Part shown: positions 5,352 to 12,216 of the stretch, piece by piece | Numbering within the stretch: position 1 is the stretch's first letter | How the letters are laid out: each line of letters opens with the position of its first letter | Source: Candidatus Woesearchaeota archaeon | GTDB lineage: Archaea > Nanobdellota > Nanobdellia > Woesearchaeales > DSVV01 | Reading direction: 5' to 3' | NCBI GenBank assembly: GCA_023267795.1 | Contig: JAHFMP010000001.1 | Location: 11,072-23,287, forward strand | Length of the DNA stretch: 12,216 nt | Notes under the pieces: model-generated | What the model saw: the letters and a program-made list of their open reading frames with translations, nothing else | Told to the model about the DNA's origin: nothing | The model's database searches: none | Program-made: the position numbers and the translations under genes

Positions 5352-6629
5352 CTATTTCTTCACCAGAAACTTTTTTCCATTCATATATTGAATAAGAACA
5401 TCTGGAATCTTAATAGAGCCATCTTTTTGTTGAAAGTTTTCGAGAATAGCTGCAAGTGCTCTGCTTGTTGCAACACATGTGCCATTTAGTGTATGGGGGG
5501 TATAGTTTTCTTCTTTTCCTCTCACTCGCATTCCTAATCTGCGTGCTTGATAATCTGTGCAGTTACTGCAAGAAACGACTTCCCTATACGCATGTTGCAC
5601 AGGATACCATGCTTCAATATCATACTTCTTTGCAGCAACAGTACCAATCTCTCCTGTGCAGATATTTACTATTCTGAAATGCAGTCCTAACGAAATAAAG
5701 AACTGCTTTGCATTTTCCAACAACTCTTCCTGCACTTTCCAGCTTTCACTTGGTTCACATATTACTACTTGCTCTACTTTATTGAACTGATGAACACGAA
5801 AAATTCCTTTTTGATCTTTGCCGTGAGCACCTGCCTCCTTTCTAAAGCACGCGCTTACTCCAACAAACTTTTTTGGCAATTCTTCAGGTTCAATGATTTC
5901 ATTGAAGAACATGCCAACTATAGGATGTTCAGAGGTTGCAATCAAATAAAGATCTTCTCCCTGAATTTTATACATAACATCTTCGAAATCATGAATGTCT
6001 GTAACTCCTTCATATACATCACGATGCATCATAAACGGAGGATAAATGATATTAAATCCTTTTTCTATCATAAAGTCAATTGCATAACGCTGCATTGCGA
6101 GATCAAGCAATACAAGGTCTCCTTTCAGAAAATAGTGGCGTGATCCTGCAATCTTTGCTGCGCGTTCAAAATCAGTGAAATCAAATTCCTGCAAAATATC
6201 CACATGACTTTTTGGTTCAAAAGAAAATGATGGTTTTTTGCCAAATTCTACAACCACTTCATTTTTAGTATCATCTGTACCTACAGGAACTGATTCATGC
6301 AAAATATTAGGTAATCTTTTCAGATAAAAATCAATTTCATCTTTAATATGTTGCTGTTCGACTTCGAGTGTTTCAATTTGCAGTGGTATTTTTGCAGCTT
6401 CAAAAAGAAATGAGCTGACATCTTTTCCATGCTTCTTTATCTGGCCGATTTCTCTTGAAAGTACATTTCTTTTTGCACGAAGCTCTTCTGTTTTCTTCAA
6501 CAAGTCTAAATATTTCGAGTCTAATGCAATTACTTTTTCTAAATTATTGAGTTTTTCCAGATCATTTCGTTTCTTCAGATCAGCGCTGACAATCCCGGGA
6601 TTTTTTCGAATGAGTTTGATGTCAAGCAT
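5352..6629 (-). CDS. serS: Seryl-tRNA synthetase
   Basis: A 425-residue class II aminoacyl-tRNA synthetase that charges tRNA(Ser) with serine; in organisms that use selenocysteine it also charges tRNA(Sec). Residues about 1-110 form the N-terminal helical arm (two antiparallel coiled-coil helices) that grips the long variable arm of tRNA(Ser). The catalytic core shows the serine-site TSE (232-234), motif 2 (about 262-282, starting FRKEAGAHG), DIEAWYP (337-343), and motif 3 (382-400, starting NGTCVATSRALAAILE). Cys354 and Cys357 in SCSNC are also normal for the core. This is the common SerRS, not the rare methanogen type, and it looks complete. The start MLDIKLIRKNP is the family N-terminus and lies 27.5 nt from a TATA box. 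It follows the atp operon after a 75-base gap and is probably transcribed separately. Confidence 0.96.
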   Translation of the reverse strand: MLDIKLIRKNPGIVSADLKKRNDLEKLNNLEKVIALDSKYLDLLKKTEELRAKRNVLSREIGQIKKHGKDVSSFLFEAAKIPLQIETLEVEQQHIKDEIDFYLKRLPNILHESVPVGTDDTKNEVVVEFGKKPSFSFEPKSHVDILQEFDFTDFERAAKIAGSRHYFLKGDLVLLDLAMQRYAIDFMIEKGFNIIYPPFMMHRDVYEGVTDIHDFEDVMYKIQGEDLYLIATSEHPIVGMFFNEIIEPEELPKKFVGVSACFRKEAGAHGKDQKGIFRVHQFNKVEQVVICEPSESWKVQEELLENAKQFFISLGLHFRIVNICTGEIGTVAAKKYDIEAWYPVQHAYREVVSCSNCTDYQARRLGMRVRGKEENYTPHTLNGTCVATSRALAAILENFQQKDGSIKIPDVLIQYMNGKKFLVKK

Positions 6630-6652
6630 GATGTTCTAAAAATTGGAATGGA

Positions 6653-6660
6653 TATATAAA
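6653..6660 (-). promoter_or_regulatory. TATA box of serS
   Basis: TTTATATA on the minus strand, centred 27.5 nt before the serS ATG (6629). Spacing predicts a leaderless message. The rest of the 75-base gap between serS and atpD holds no further signal and no clear terminator for the atp operon. Confidence 0.65.
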
Positions 6661-6704
6661 GATTTGGAAAGGTATTGTTGCAAAGAATGCGGTTGTGCAC
6701 TAAG

Positions 6705-7313
6705 CTACTTCTTAATTCTCTTCATCCTAAAAACATTCTCCCGTTCCATTTCATCAAGGCGCATTTGAATGAATTTTTTTTGTATATCCATTTTTGGAAT
6801 AATCTCAAACTCTAATGCATTTACTCTTCTTTTTGTTTTTTCTATTTCATTAAGAAGTTTTTTAATGCTTGTTTCAATTTCTGCAGCTTCAATTACTTTT
6901 TGCACCACTTTCTCAAATGCAATAGATGCTTCATCAATCACTGCAGAATTTGCAATTGTTCCATATCCTCTATCATACGATTTTTCTTTCTTTTCATATG
7001 TAATCTTCGGAACAACAACACCCATAATATTTCTTGACTGCACTGTTAGTTCAGGAGCATCTTTCACAGCAAGAGCAAGAGAGCTTATTTGGACATCTCC
7101 TTCAACAGTGCGTGCAATATTTACTGTAGATAACGCTCGTTTATAGATTTCAGTTAATTCTTGTCGCACAGTCTTTGCACGTTTCAAAATCTCAAAAAAC
7201 TCCAATATTAAGCCATCACGCTTTTTTTTAAGAAGATTATATCCTGATTTCGCTAGTTTAATTCTGTTTTTGAGCTTCATAAGTTCGCTTCGCGTTGGTT
7301 TTATGTTTTCCAT
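6705..7313 (-). CDS. atpD: A-type ATP synthase subunit D (central stalk)
   Basis: A 202-residue subunit D, the central rotor shaft that turns inside the A3B3 head and couples it, with F and C, to the membrane ring. The N-terminal IKPTRSELMKLKNRIKLAKS and the following KKRDGLI (about 4-36) are characteristic, and the protein is two long helices forming a coiled coil with a glycine-bearing middle (DRGYGT, about 113-118). The frame also opens at GTG 7331, which overlaps the atpB stop codon. I prefer ATG 7313 because family members begin near this point and a GAGGAG Shine-Dalgarno precedes it by 10 nt. It is the last visible gene of the operon, and no strong terminator follows. Confidence 0.94.
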   Translation of the reverse strand: MENIKPTRSELMKLKNRIKLAKSGYNLLKKKRDGLILEFFEILKRAKTVRQELTEIYKRALSTVNIARTVEGDVQISSLALAVKDAPELTVQSRNIMGVVVPKITYEKKEKSYDRGYGTIANSAVIDEASIAFEKVVQKVIEAAEIETSIKKLLNEIEKTKRRVNALEFEIIPKMDIQKKFIQMRLDEMERENVFRMKRIKK

Positions 7314-7323
7314 AAAATTCTTT

Positions 7324-7329
7324 CTCCTC
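7324..7329 (-). promoter_or_regulatory. Shine-Dalgarno of atpD
   Basis: GAGGAG on the minus strand, 10 nt before ATG 7313 and overlapping the atpB stop codon. It supports translation re-initiation from atpB and the shorter atpD start. Confidence 0.6.
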
Positions 7330-8695
7330 ACTTTTTCATGTAGTACTTTTCTTTGAGCTTTGGATTTAATCGTGTCAATTCATTTTCAGGAATGCTGCCA
7401 AAAAGTTTCCAACTAAGATCAAGTGTTTCTTTGATGCTTCTATCTTGTTCACGACTCTGTCGAACAAATAGATCTTCAAATTCTGCAGCGAACTTAAGTA
7501 ATCGAAGATCACGCTGGCTTAATGCTTCTTCCCCGACAATTGCAACTAACCCTCTTAAATCACGACCTTCTGCATAACAAGCATAAAGTTGATCAGAAAC
7601 TGCTTTATGGTCATCTCGTGTTTTACCTTCACCTATACCTAAATTCATAAGTCTGGAAAGGCTCGGTAACACATCAACAGGTGGGTAAATTCCTTTTCTG
7701 TGAAGTTCCCTCGAAAGAACAATCTGACCTTCTGTAATATATCCTGTTAAATCAGGAATTGGATGAGTAATATCATCACCAACCATTGTCAGTATAGGTA
7801 TTTGTGTTACAGAACCTTTTTTTCCTTTAATCATGCCGGCACGTTCATAAAGCGTAGCAAGGTCAGTGTACATATATCCAGGATATCCTCTTCTACCAGG
7901 AACTTCTTCACGTGCAGCACCAATTTGCCGCAAACTTTCGCAGTAGTTTGTAATATCTGTAAGAATAACAAGAACATGCATGTTTTTTTCAAACGCAAGA
8001 TATTCTGCTGTTGTTAATGCCATTCTTGGTGTTATCAGTCTTTCTACTGCGGGATCATCTGCAAGGTTCAAAAATACAACGCTTCTCTCTAATGCTCCTG
8101 TTTCTTCAAATCCATTCATGAAATATTGCGCTTCTTCATTTGTAATACCCATTGCTGCAAACACAACAACAAAATTCTCTTTTTGTCCAACAACCTTTGC
8201 CTGTCGCGCAATTTGGAGTGCAATTTCACTATGCGGCAAACCACTTCCTGAAAAAATAGGGAGTTTTTGTCCTCTTACTAATGTGTTTGTTGCATCAATA
8301 GTGCTTATTCCTGTTTGAATAAAGTCACTTGGCTGTTCTCTGGCGTATGGATTAATTGCAGCGCCAATAATTTCTACCTTTTTTTTAGGAATAATGTCTG
8401 GACCATTGTCAATTGGCTTTCCTGCACCACTAAGTATTCTTCCCAACATTTCTTCAGAGACACTGATCTTTATTGTTTCTCCAAGAAATTTAACACGGGA
8501 TTCTTTGTCAATGCCTGATGTTCCTTCAAACACCTGGACAACAACCACGTCATTGCTTGTATCAAGAACCTGGCCGTTTTTAACCTCTCCTGAGGGTAAT
8601 CGTAAAGAAACAAGTTCTCCATAGCCAACTGCTTCTGTTTTTTCTACAAACACTAGAGGACCTGCAATTTTAGCAATTGTTTTATACTCTTTCAT
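7328..8695 (-). CDS. atpB: A-type ATP synthase subunit B (non-catalytic head subunit)
   Basis: A 455-residue subunit B, of normal length. It alternates with subunit A in the A3B3 head and supplies residues to the nucleotide site at the interface. The beta-barrel N-terminus begins [14 protein letters not shown]. The degenerate P-loop [10 protein letters not shown] (148-157), which lacks the GKT of a true Walker A, marks it as the non-catalytic subunit. Other hallmarks are [13 protein letters not shown] (244-256), [21 protein letters not shown] (267-287) and [13 protein letters not shown] (338-350). The start has an AGGTGA site 6 nt upstream, in the 18-base gap after atpA. The ending runs into atpD within the same operon. 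Confidence 0.97.
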   Translation of the reverse strand: MKEYKTIAKIAGPLVFVEKTEAVGYGELVSLRLPSGEVKNGQVLDTSNDVVVVQVFEGTSGIDKESRVKFLGETIKISVSEEMLGRILSGAGKPIDNGPDIIPKKKVEIIGAAINPYAREQPSDFIQTGISTIDATNTLVRGQKLPIFSGSGLPHSEIALQIARQAKVVGQKENFVVVFAAMGITNEEAQYFMNGFEETGALERSVVFLNLADDPAVERLITPRMALTTAEYLAFEKNMHVLVILTDITNYCESLRQIGAAREEVPGRRGYPGYMYTDLATLYERAGMIKGKKGSVTQIPILTMVGDDITHPIPDLTGYITEGQIVLSRELHRKGIYPPVDVLPSLSRLMNLGIGEGKTRDDHKAVSDQLYACYAEGRDLRGLVAIVGEEALSQRDLRLLKFAAEFEDLFVRQSREQDRSIKETLDLSWKLFGSIPENELTRLNPKLKEKYYMKK

Positions 8696-8701
8696 TTTTC
8701 T

Positions 8702-8707
8702 TCACCT
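8702..8707 (-). promoter_or_regulatory. Shine-Dalgarno of atpB
   Basis: AGGTGA on the minus strand, 6 nt before the atpB ATG, in the short gap after the double stop (TAATAA) of atpA. Confidence 0.65.
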
Positions 8708-8713
8708 GCATTA

Positions 8714-10450
8714 TTATTGTGCATGGAGATGCGCAAATTCTTTTCCTATTTCTTTTTCAACGCTGTCCAGCAGTTGCTTCCACTCTTTTGTAAATTTTGA
8801 TTCTGCAATTTTGTCTTTTGCTTTTAGATCTAAGATTGTTTTTACATGTACTCCTTGTACTAGTGCATTTTGGCATAGGTCATTATATTTTAGTATCAAT
8901 TTCATAAGCCTGTATGATTTCTCAATGGAACAGTACGTGTCAACATCATGAAATGCATTTTGCTGCAGAATAAATTCCCTTATTAATCGTGCAATTTCTA
9001 ACGTGAGTTGTTCTTTTTCTGGCAATGCATCACTTCCTACAAGTTGTACAATCTCCAGAAGTTTTTCTTCTTGTTGAAGTATGATCATTACTTGCTTCAC
9101 AACACTGCTCCAGTCTTCTGCAACATGTTCTCTATACCATGGAGCTAACGCTTCATGATACAAACTATACGATGTGAGCCAGTTAATGGATGGGAAATGT
9201 CTTCTCTGCGCAAGCTTTGCGTCTAATGCCCAAAAAGTTTTGATTACTCTCAATGTATTTTGTGTTACTGGCTCTGAAAAATCTCCACCAGGTGGACTAA
9301 CTGCTCCAATAACAGAAATACTTCCTGTTTTCTCCAGACCTAATGGAATTCCTATGCCAGCACGTTCATAAAATTCTGCAAGCCGTGTAGAAAGATATGC
9401 AGGATATCCTTCTTCTCCTGGCATTTCCTCTAATCTGGAAGAGATTTCTCTCATTGCTTCTGCCCATCTGCTTGTAGAATCTGCCATCAGTGCAACATCA
9501 TAGCCCATATCTCTATAATATTCTGCAATCGTGATCCCAGTATAGACGCTTGCTTCTCGTGCTGCAACAGGCATATTTGATGTATTTGCTATTAGCACTG
9601 TCCTATTCATCAATGGTCTACCTGTTTTTGGATCTTTCATGTGTGGAAATTCTGTAAGAACTTCTGTCATTTCATTACCCCTCTCACCGCAGCCAATGTA
9701 CACAATAATATCTGCATCACACCATTTTGCAAGCTGTTGCTGAGATACAGTTTTTCCTGCTCCGAAAGGTCCTGGAATTGCAGCAACACCCCCTTTTGCC
9801 AATGGGAATAATGTGTCAAAAATTCGCTGCCCAGTTTGCAGTGGAATTGTAGGAGAAAGTTTTTTCTTTAATTTTCTTGGAGAGCGCACTGGCCAATAAT
9901 GCATGAGTTTTAGTTCAGCTCCTGTATCTAGTTTTCCAATCACATCCTCTACTGTATAATTTCCAGATTTTAATGTAACAAGCTTTCCTTTCAAATTTGG
10001 AGGAACCATAATTCTGTGAATAAATCCTTCTGTTTCTTCTACTTCTCCTAATATATATCCACCTTCTACTTTTTGTCCTGGCTTTGCTGTTGCACTAAAT
10101 TTCCATTTTTTATCCAATGACAAGCCAGGAGCATCTACTCCTCGTTGAATGTAGCTTCCCATCTGCTTTTCAAGCACAGGCAAAGGTCTTTGGATTCCAT
10201 CGTAAATACTTGTCAGTAATCCTGGACCAAGTGCAACAGAAAGTGGTTTTCGAGTATTGAAAACTGGTTCTCCTGGCTTCATACCTGAGGTATCTTCATA
10301 AACTTGAATAACAACCTTGTCACCATCTATTTGAATAACTTCTCCCATGAGTTTTTCCTTTCCTACACGCACTACATCATACATTCGTGCAGCAAGATTT
10401 TTTGCAACCACAACAGGCCCAGCAATTCTATACAAAACTTCTTTTAACAT
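8714..10450 (-). CDS. atpA: A-type ATP synthase catalytic subunit A
   Basis: A 578-residue catalytic subunit, of normal length and without an intein. It hydrolyses or makes ATP at three sites in the A3B3 head. Motifs: N-terminal [14 protein letters not shown]; the non-homologous bulge region (about 115-190) that separates A/V-type from F-type subunits; Walker A GPFGAGKT (227-234); GCGERGNE (253-260) with catalytic Glu256; Walker B region [12 protein letters not shown] (321-332); [16 protein letters not shown] (379-394); and [12 protein letters not shown] (420-431). I start at ATG 10450, where the family N-terminus begins. The frame continues 12 codons upstream to 10486, but that would overlap atpF and lacks a ribosome site. 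AGGTGA lies 5 nt before 10450, inside the last codons of atpF, and the atpF stop is one base from this ATG. Confidence 0.97.
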   Translation of the reverse strand: MLKEVLYRIAGPVVVAKNLAARMYDVVRVGKEKLMGEVIQIDGDKVVIQVYEDTSGMKPGEPVFNTRKPLSVALGPGLLTSIYDGIQRPLPVLEKQMGSYIQRGVDAPGLSLDKKWKFSATAKPGQKVEGGYILGEVEETEGFIHRIMVPPNLKGKLVTLKSGNYTVEDVIGKLDTGAELKLMHYWPVRSPRKLKKKLSPTIPLQTGQRIFDTLFPLAKGGVAAIPGPFGAGKTVSQQQLAKWCDADIIVYIGCGERGNEMTEVLTEFPHMKDPKTGRPLMNRTVLIANTSNMPVAAREASVYTGITIAEYYRDMGYDVALMADSTSRWAEAMREISSRLEEMPGEEGYPAYLSTRLAEFYERAGIGIPLGLEKTGSISVIGAVSPPGGDFSEPVTQNTLRVIKTFWALDAKLAQRRHFPSINWLTSYSLYHEALAPWYREHVAEDWSSVVKQVMIILQQEEKLLEIVQLVGSDALPEKEQLTLEIARLIREFILQQNAFHDVDTYCSIEKSYRLMKLILKYNDLCQNALVQGVHVKTILDLKAKDKIAESKFTKEWKQLLDSVEKEIGKEFAHLHAQ

Positions 10451-10451
10451 A

Positions 10452-10763
10452 TTACTCACCTTTCTGACTCCACAAATCAACACCAATTGCTTTTTTGATT
10501 TTCTTTCTCAATGTTTCATTACTTATTGCATCGCTTGATACAACAACAGTTACTGGTTTGATTTTGCTTTCTACTGTCTCTCGAAAAAACAGTGGAAGTT
10601 CGTTCATTGTTTTTTCATCAGTAATTATGATACCTGTTTCAGGACTTCCAAACAGTTTTTCCATTTTTTCTTTTGGACTCTTTGTTACAATTGTTTGTAT
10701 TCCTGCAAGTCTGAATCCAAGGCAGAATTCAGATGATCCAACTGTTATTATTTTGCTTGTCAT
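10452..10763 (-). CDS. atpF: A-type ATP synthase subunit F (central stalk)
   Basis: A 103-residue subunit F, a small alpha/beta protein that binds the D shaft and modulates ATPase activity. The N-terminal [19 protein letters not shown] (4-22), the mid-region [14 protein letters not shown] (44-57) and PVTVVVSS (70-77) are typical of the family, as are the length and the position between subunits C and A. The ATG at 10763 has an AAGGT ribosome site 6 nt upstream. The gene begins 25 bases after atpC and ends one base before atpA, and its last codons carry the atpA Shine-Dalgarno. It is clearly part of one transcript. Confidence 0.93.
   Translation of the reverse strand: MTSKIITVGSSEFCLGFRLAGIQTIVTKSPKEKMEKLFGSPETGIIITDEKTMNELPLFFRETVESKIKPVTVVVSSDAISNETLRKKIKKAIGVDLWSQKGE
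10456..10461 (-). promoter_or_regulatory. Shine-Dalgarno of atpA
   Basis: AGGTGA on the minus strand, 5 nt before ATG 10450. It is embedded in the Gly-Glu codons at the end of atpF, so it decides the atpA start and couples the two genes. Confidence 0.7.
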
Positions 10764-10788
10764 TATTGTACCTTTTTGTTCATTTTTT

Positions 10789-11853
10789 TTAAACTATCAC
10801 AAGCTGTTTTTCTATAAAGCCTTCTTCTAAGCTAAATTGCTTGCCTTTTACCAATACACGTATATTTCTCATTTCAATCTCTTTTGCAATCATATAACCA
10901 AGCAATGTATCAACACTCAGCGGAAATTGATGCAGCAGGAGTGTTGCTTTTTGCAGGAGCCAGACATCAAGGCTTTTTTCAAATGCCCTAAGATCTTTTT
11001 CTTCCAATTCTTTCTTGTACTCGTCAATGCATTTACTGAATGTTGTTGCCTGCAGTGCTTTTTCTATTCCTGCAAAATCCAGTTCTGCAAGTATTTTGAG
11101 TTTTGCAATAGACATCGCAGCTCCTCCTTTAAAAAAAAGAGATGTAATCTTTTCACTTTCTACTAATTTTTTCTTTGCTCTTAAAAGTAATTTTACGTTC
11201 ATCACATCAATTTCAGCCTGAAGAATCTCTTTAAATAACCTATGCTCTCCTGCAAGATGAGTCATAAATTTCTGAAGAAATGCATAATATTGTTGGTCTA
11301 TTTTGTTTTCTATTTCAAGCAAAGATTTTTCTTTTTCATAATATGCAAGTTGTTCTTTGAAATCTTCTTCTGAAAAACCTGCTTTTTTAAGAATTGACGT
11401 CAGAGAATTTTGTTCCAGAAGCTTGAGAAGTTTTTCTTTTGTCAGGATCCCCATTGGAATAAGAAGCTTGCTTGTCTCTTCTGCACTGATGTTTGCTGCT
11501 TTTGCTCTTATGATTGTTTTTAAATTATATACATCATATTTCTTGATATATGCTCTGACAAGATACACCATTTCAGGAGAAGAAATTTTTTGAAGTTTTT
11601 GGATATTTTTAATAAAATTTGTATATAGTGCTTGTTCCACGAGCTGATATCCTTCATACTCTTTTGCAAGTTCATGAATCTCTTCTTTATACTCAGATTC
11701 TTCAAGATATCGTGCAATTTCATTTCCCTGCATCTTGAGCAATTTGTCATAGTCTTGTTTTTTGTAAAGCATTCCTTTCATTGCCATTACCCTGACATAA
11801 GTGTATGGATAAAAAGATACATTGATTTTTGCAGGATATTTTTCGTTGAACAT
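10789..11853 (-). CDS. atpC: A-type ATP synthase subunit C (rotor adaptor)
   Basis: A 354-residue subunit C (V-ATPase d-like), the funnel-shaped all-helical adaptor that links the D/F shaft to the membrane K ring. The signature near the N-terminus is YPYTYVRVMAMKGMLYKKQD (14-33), followed by repeated helical bundles with the family pattern around DVYNLKTIIRAKA and DVMNVKLLLRAKK. I start at ATG 11853. The frame extends 34 codons further (to 11955), but that part would lie inside atpE in another frame and is unlike the family. Unusually for this operon, no Shine-Dalgarno is visible: the 19-base gap after atpE is almost pure A with a few Ts and one C. Translation may depend on coupling to atpE. 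Confidence 0.92.
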   Translation of the reverse strand: MFNEKYPAKINVSFYPYTYVRVMAMKGMLYKKQDYDKLLKMQGNEIARYLEESEYKEEIHELAKEYEGYQLVEQALYTNFIKNIQKLQKISSPEMVYLVRAYIKKYDVYNLKTIIRAKAANISAEETSKLLIPMGILTKEKLLKLLEQNSLTSILKKAGFSEEDFKEQLAYYEKEKSLLEIENKIDQQYYAFLQKFMTHLAGEHRLFKEILQAEIDVMNVKLLLRAKKKLVESEKITSLFFKGGAAMSIAKLKILAELDFAGIEKALQATTFSKCIDEYKKELEEKDLRAFEKSLDVWLLQKATLLLHQFPLSVDTLLGYMIAKEIEMRNIRVLVKGKQFSLEEGFIEKQLVIV

Positions 11854-11872
11854 TTTTATTTTTTTATTGTTT

Positions 11873-12216
11873 TTATTCCCTGAATAAAATGCTTGCAACC
11901 TCTTGCAGGTTATTTTCCTGAACCTCTTTGATAATTGTATCAAAGCTATAATCAATTCTCATGTTTCCTTCTTTGTTTTCACATATAATGCCACCTATGA
12001 TTTGCTCTTCAACAACAGGCACTCCCAAAGATTTTACAAAAGGCATATCTTGTTTTGCACAGTACACTTTTCCAACAGCATTTTGTTTTTTTGCTTTTTC
12101 AAAAAGGCCAGTAATTATTTTTGTTTTTTCTGCTTTGGGCATATTCTGTATTGCTTCTTTTGTTTCTTCAAAGATATTTTCTAAAATATGTTTTTTTTTT
12201 TCAAGTATTACTTTTT
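11873..12216 (-). CDS. atpE: A-type ATP synthase subunit E, C-terminal part (peripheral stalk)
   Basis: The frame is open from the right edge to the stop at 11873, about 114 codons. It is not merely the stretch after the internal Met at 12142: in-frame codons upstream read KVILEKKKHILENIFEETKE, typical of the long helix of subunit E. Subunit E pairs with H/G to form the peripheral stalk that holds the head still. The globular C-terminal domain is recognisable from VEEQIIGGIICENKEGNMRI and YSFDTIIKE, ending in EVASILF. Full-length relatives are about 185-200 residues, so roughly the first 80 lie outside the window. Position upstream of atpC matches the usual archaeal order. Confidence 0.88.
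   Translation of the reverse strand, partial: KVILEKKKHILENIFEETKEAIQNMPKAEKTKIITGLFEKAKKQNAVGKVYCAKQDMPFVKSLGVPVVEEQIIGGIICENKEGNMRIDYSFDTIIKEVQENNLQEVASILFRE

Noticed and set aside
6630..6704. Terminator or small RNA between atpD and serS
   Set aside because: No stem followed by a T-run on the minus strand and no structured element; only the serS TATA box is supported.
8714..10450. Intein in the catalytic A subunit, a common intein site in archaea
   Set aside because: The P-loop region is continuous and the protein is of normal length, so no intein is present.
10451..10486. Twelve-codon N-terminal extension of atpA
   Set aside because: It overlaps the atpF coding region, has no ribosome site, and precedes the family N-terminus, while AGGTGA sits at the right distance before ATG 10450.
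11854..11955. 34-codon N-terminal extension of atpC
   Set aside because: It overlaps atpE in another frame and does not resemble subunit C; the recognisable family N-terminus starts just after ATG 11853.
1..12216. tRNA or rRNA genes, CRISPR arrays, insertion sequences or attachment sites
   Set aside because: Intergenic spaces are short and fully accounted for; no cloverleaf, regular spaced repeats, transposase or terminal inverted repeats were seen.

Overview
The window is AT-rich and reads as archaeal chromosome. It carries the E-C-F-A-B-D part of an A-type (archaeal) ATP synthase operon, an Orc1/Cdc6-type initiator, a Sua5/YrdC-family tRNA-modification enzyme, a PIN-domain VapBC pair, and well-formed TATA boxes about 26 nt ahead of start codons. 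The AT bias, tight packing and tiny intergenic spaces would suit a small-genome lineage such as Woesearchaeota/Pacearchaeota (DPANN). That placement is inference; nothing in the window is diagnostic below the level of Archaea.

Layout, left to right (every gene but one is on the minus strand, so transcription runs right to left): 1-413 is a truncated gene overlapping the end of a MoxR/ChlI-type AAA+ ATPase gene (391-1437). 1483-2158 is a VapC PIN toxin and VapB ribbon-helix-helix antitoxin. 2159-2368 is a divergent regulatory region with TATA boxes, a perfect 16-bp palindrome and a short direct repeat. 2369-3133 is the only plus-strand gene, of unknown function, and it converges on the sua5-like gene (3177-3755). 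Then come orc1/cdc6 (3793-4860), a small two-helix membrane protein with a C-terminal zinc ribbon (4921-5313), seryl-tRNA synthetase (5352-6629), and atpD, atpB, atpA, atpF, atpC and the C-terminal part of atpE (6705 to the right edge). atpE continues beyond the window.

How the genes work together: the atp genes encode the catalytic head (A, B), central stalk (C, D, F) and peripheral stalk (E) of one rotary enzyme, in the usual archaeal order. MoxR ATPases usually work with a protein encoded next to them, often one with a von Willebrand A domain; the truncated gene at the left edge sits in that position. VapB and VapC form a toxin-antitoxin pair. The other genes are housekeeping genes, each apparently with its own promoter.

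The clearest global signal is a split in translation initiation. Six genes at the head of a transcription unit have a TATA box centred 25.5-28 nt before the start codon, which predicts leaderless mRNAs. The distal genes vapC, atpF, atpA, atpB and atpD instead have Shine-Dalgarno sites (AGGTGA or GGAG type). This rule fixes several start codons: atpA at 10450, atpD at 7313, the zinc-ribbon protein at 5313 and, less surely, the plus-strand gene at 2369. I see no tRNA, rRNA, CRISPR array, insertion sequence or intein, and no gene-free stretch longer than about 210 bases.
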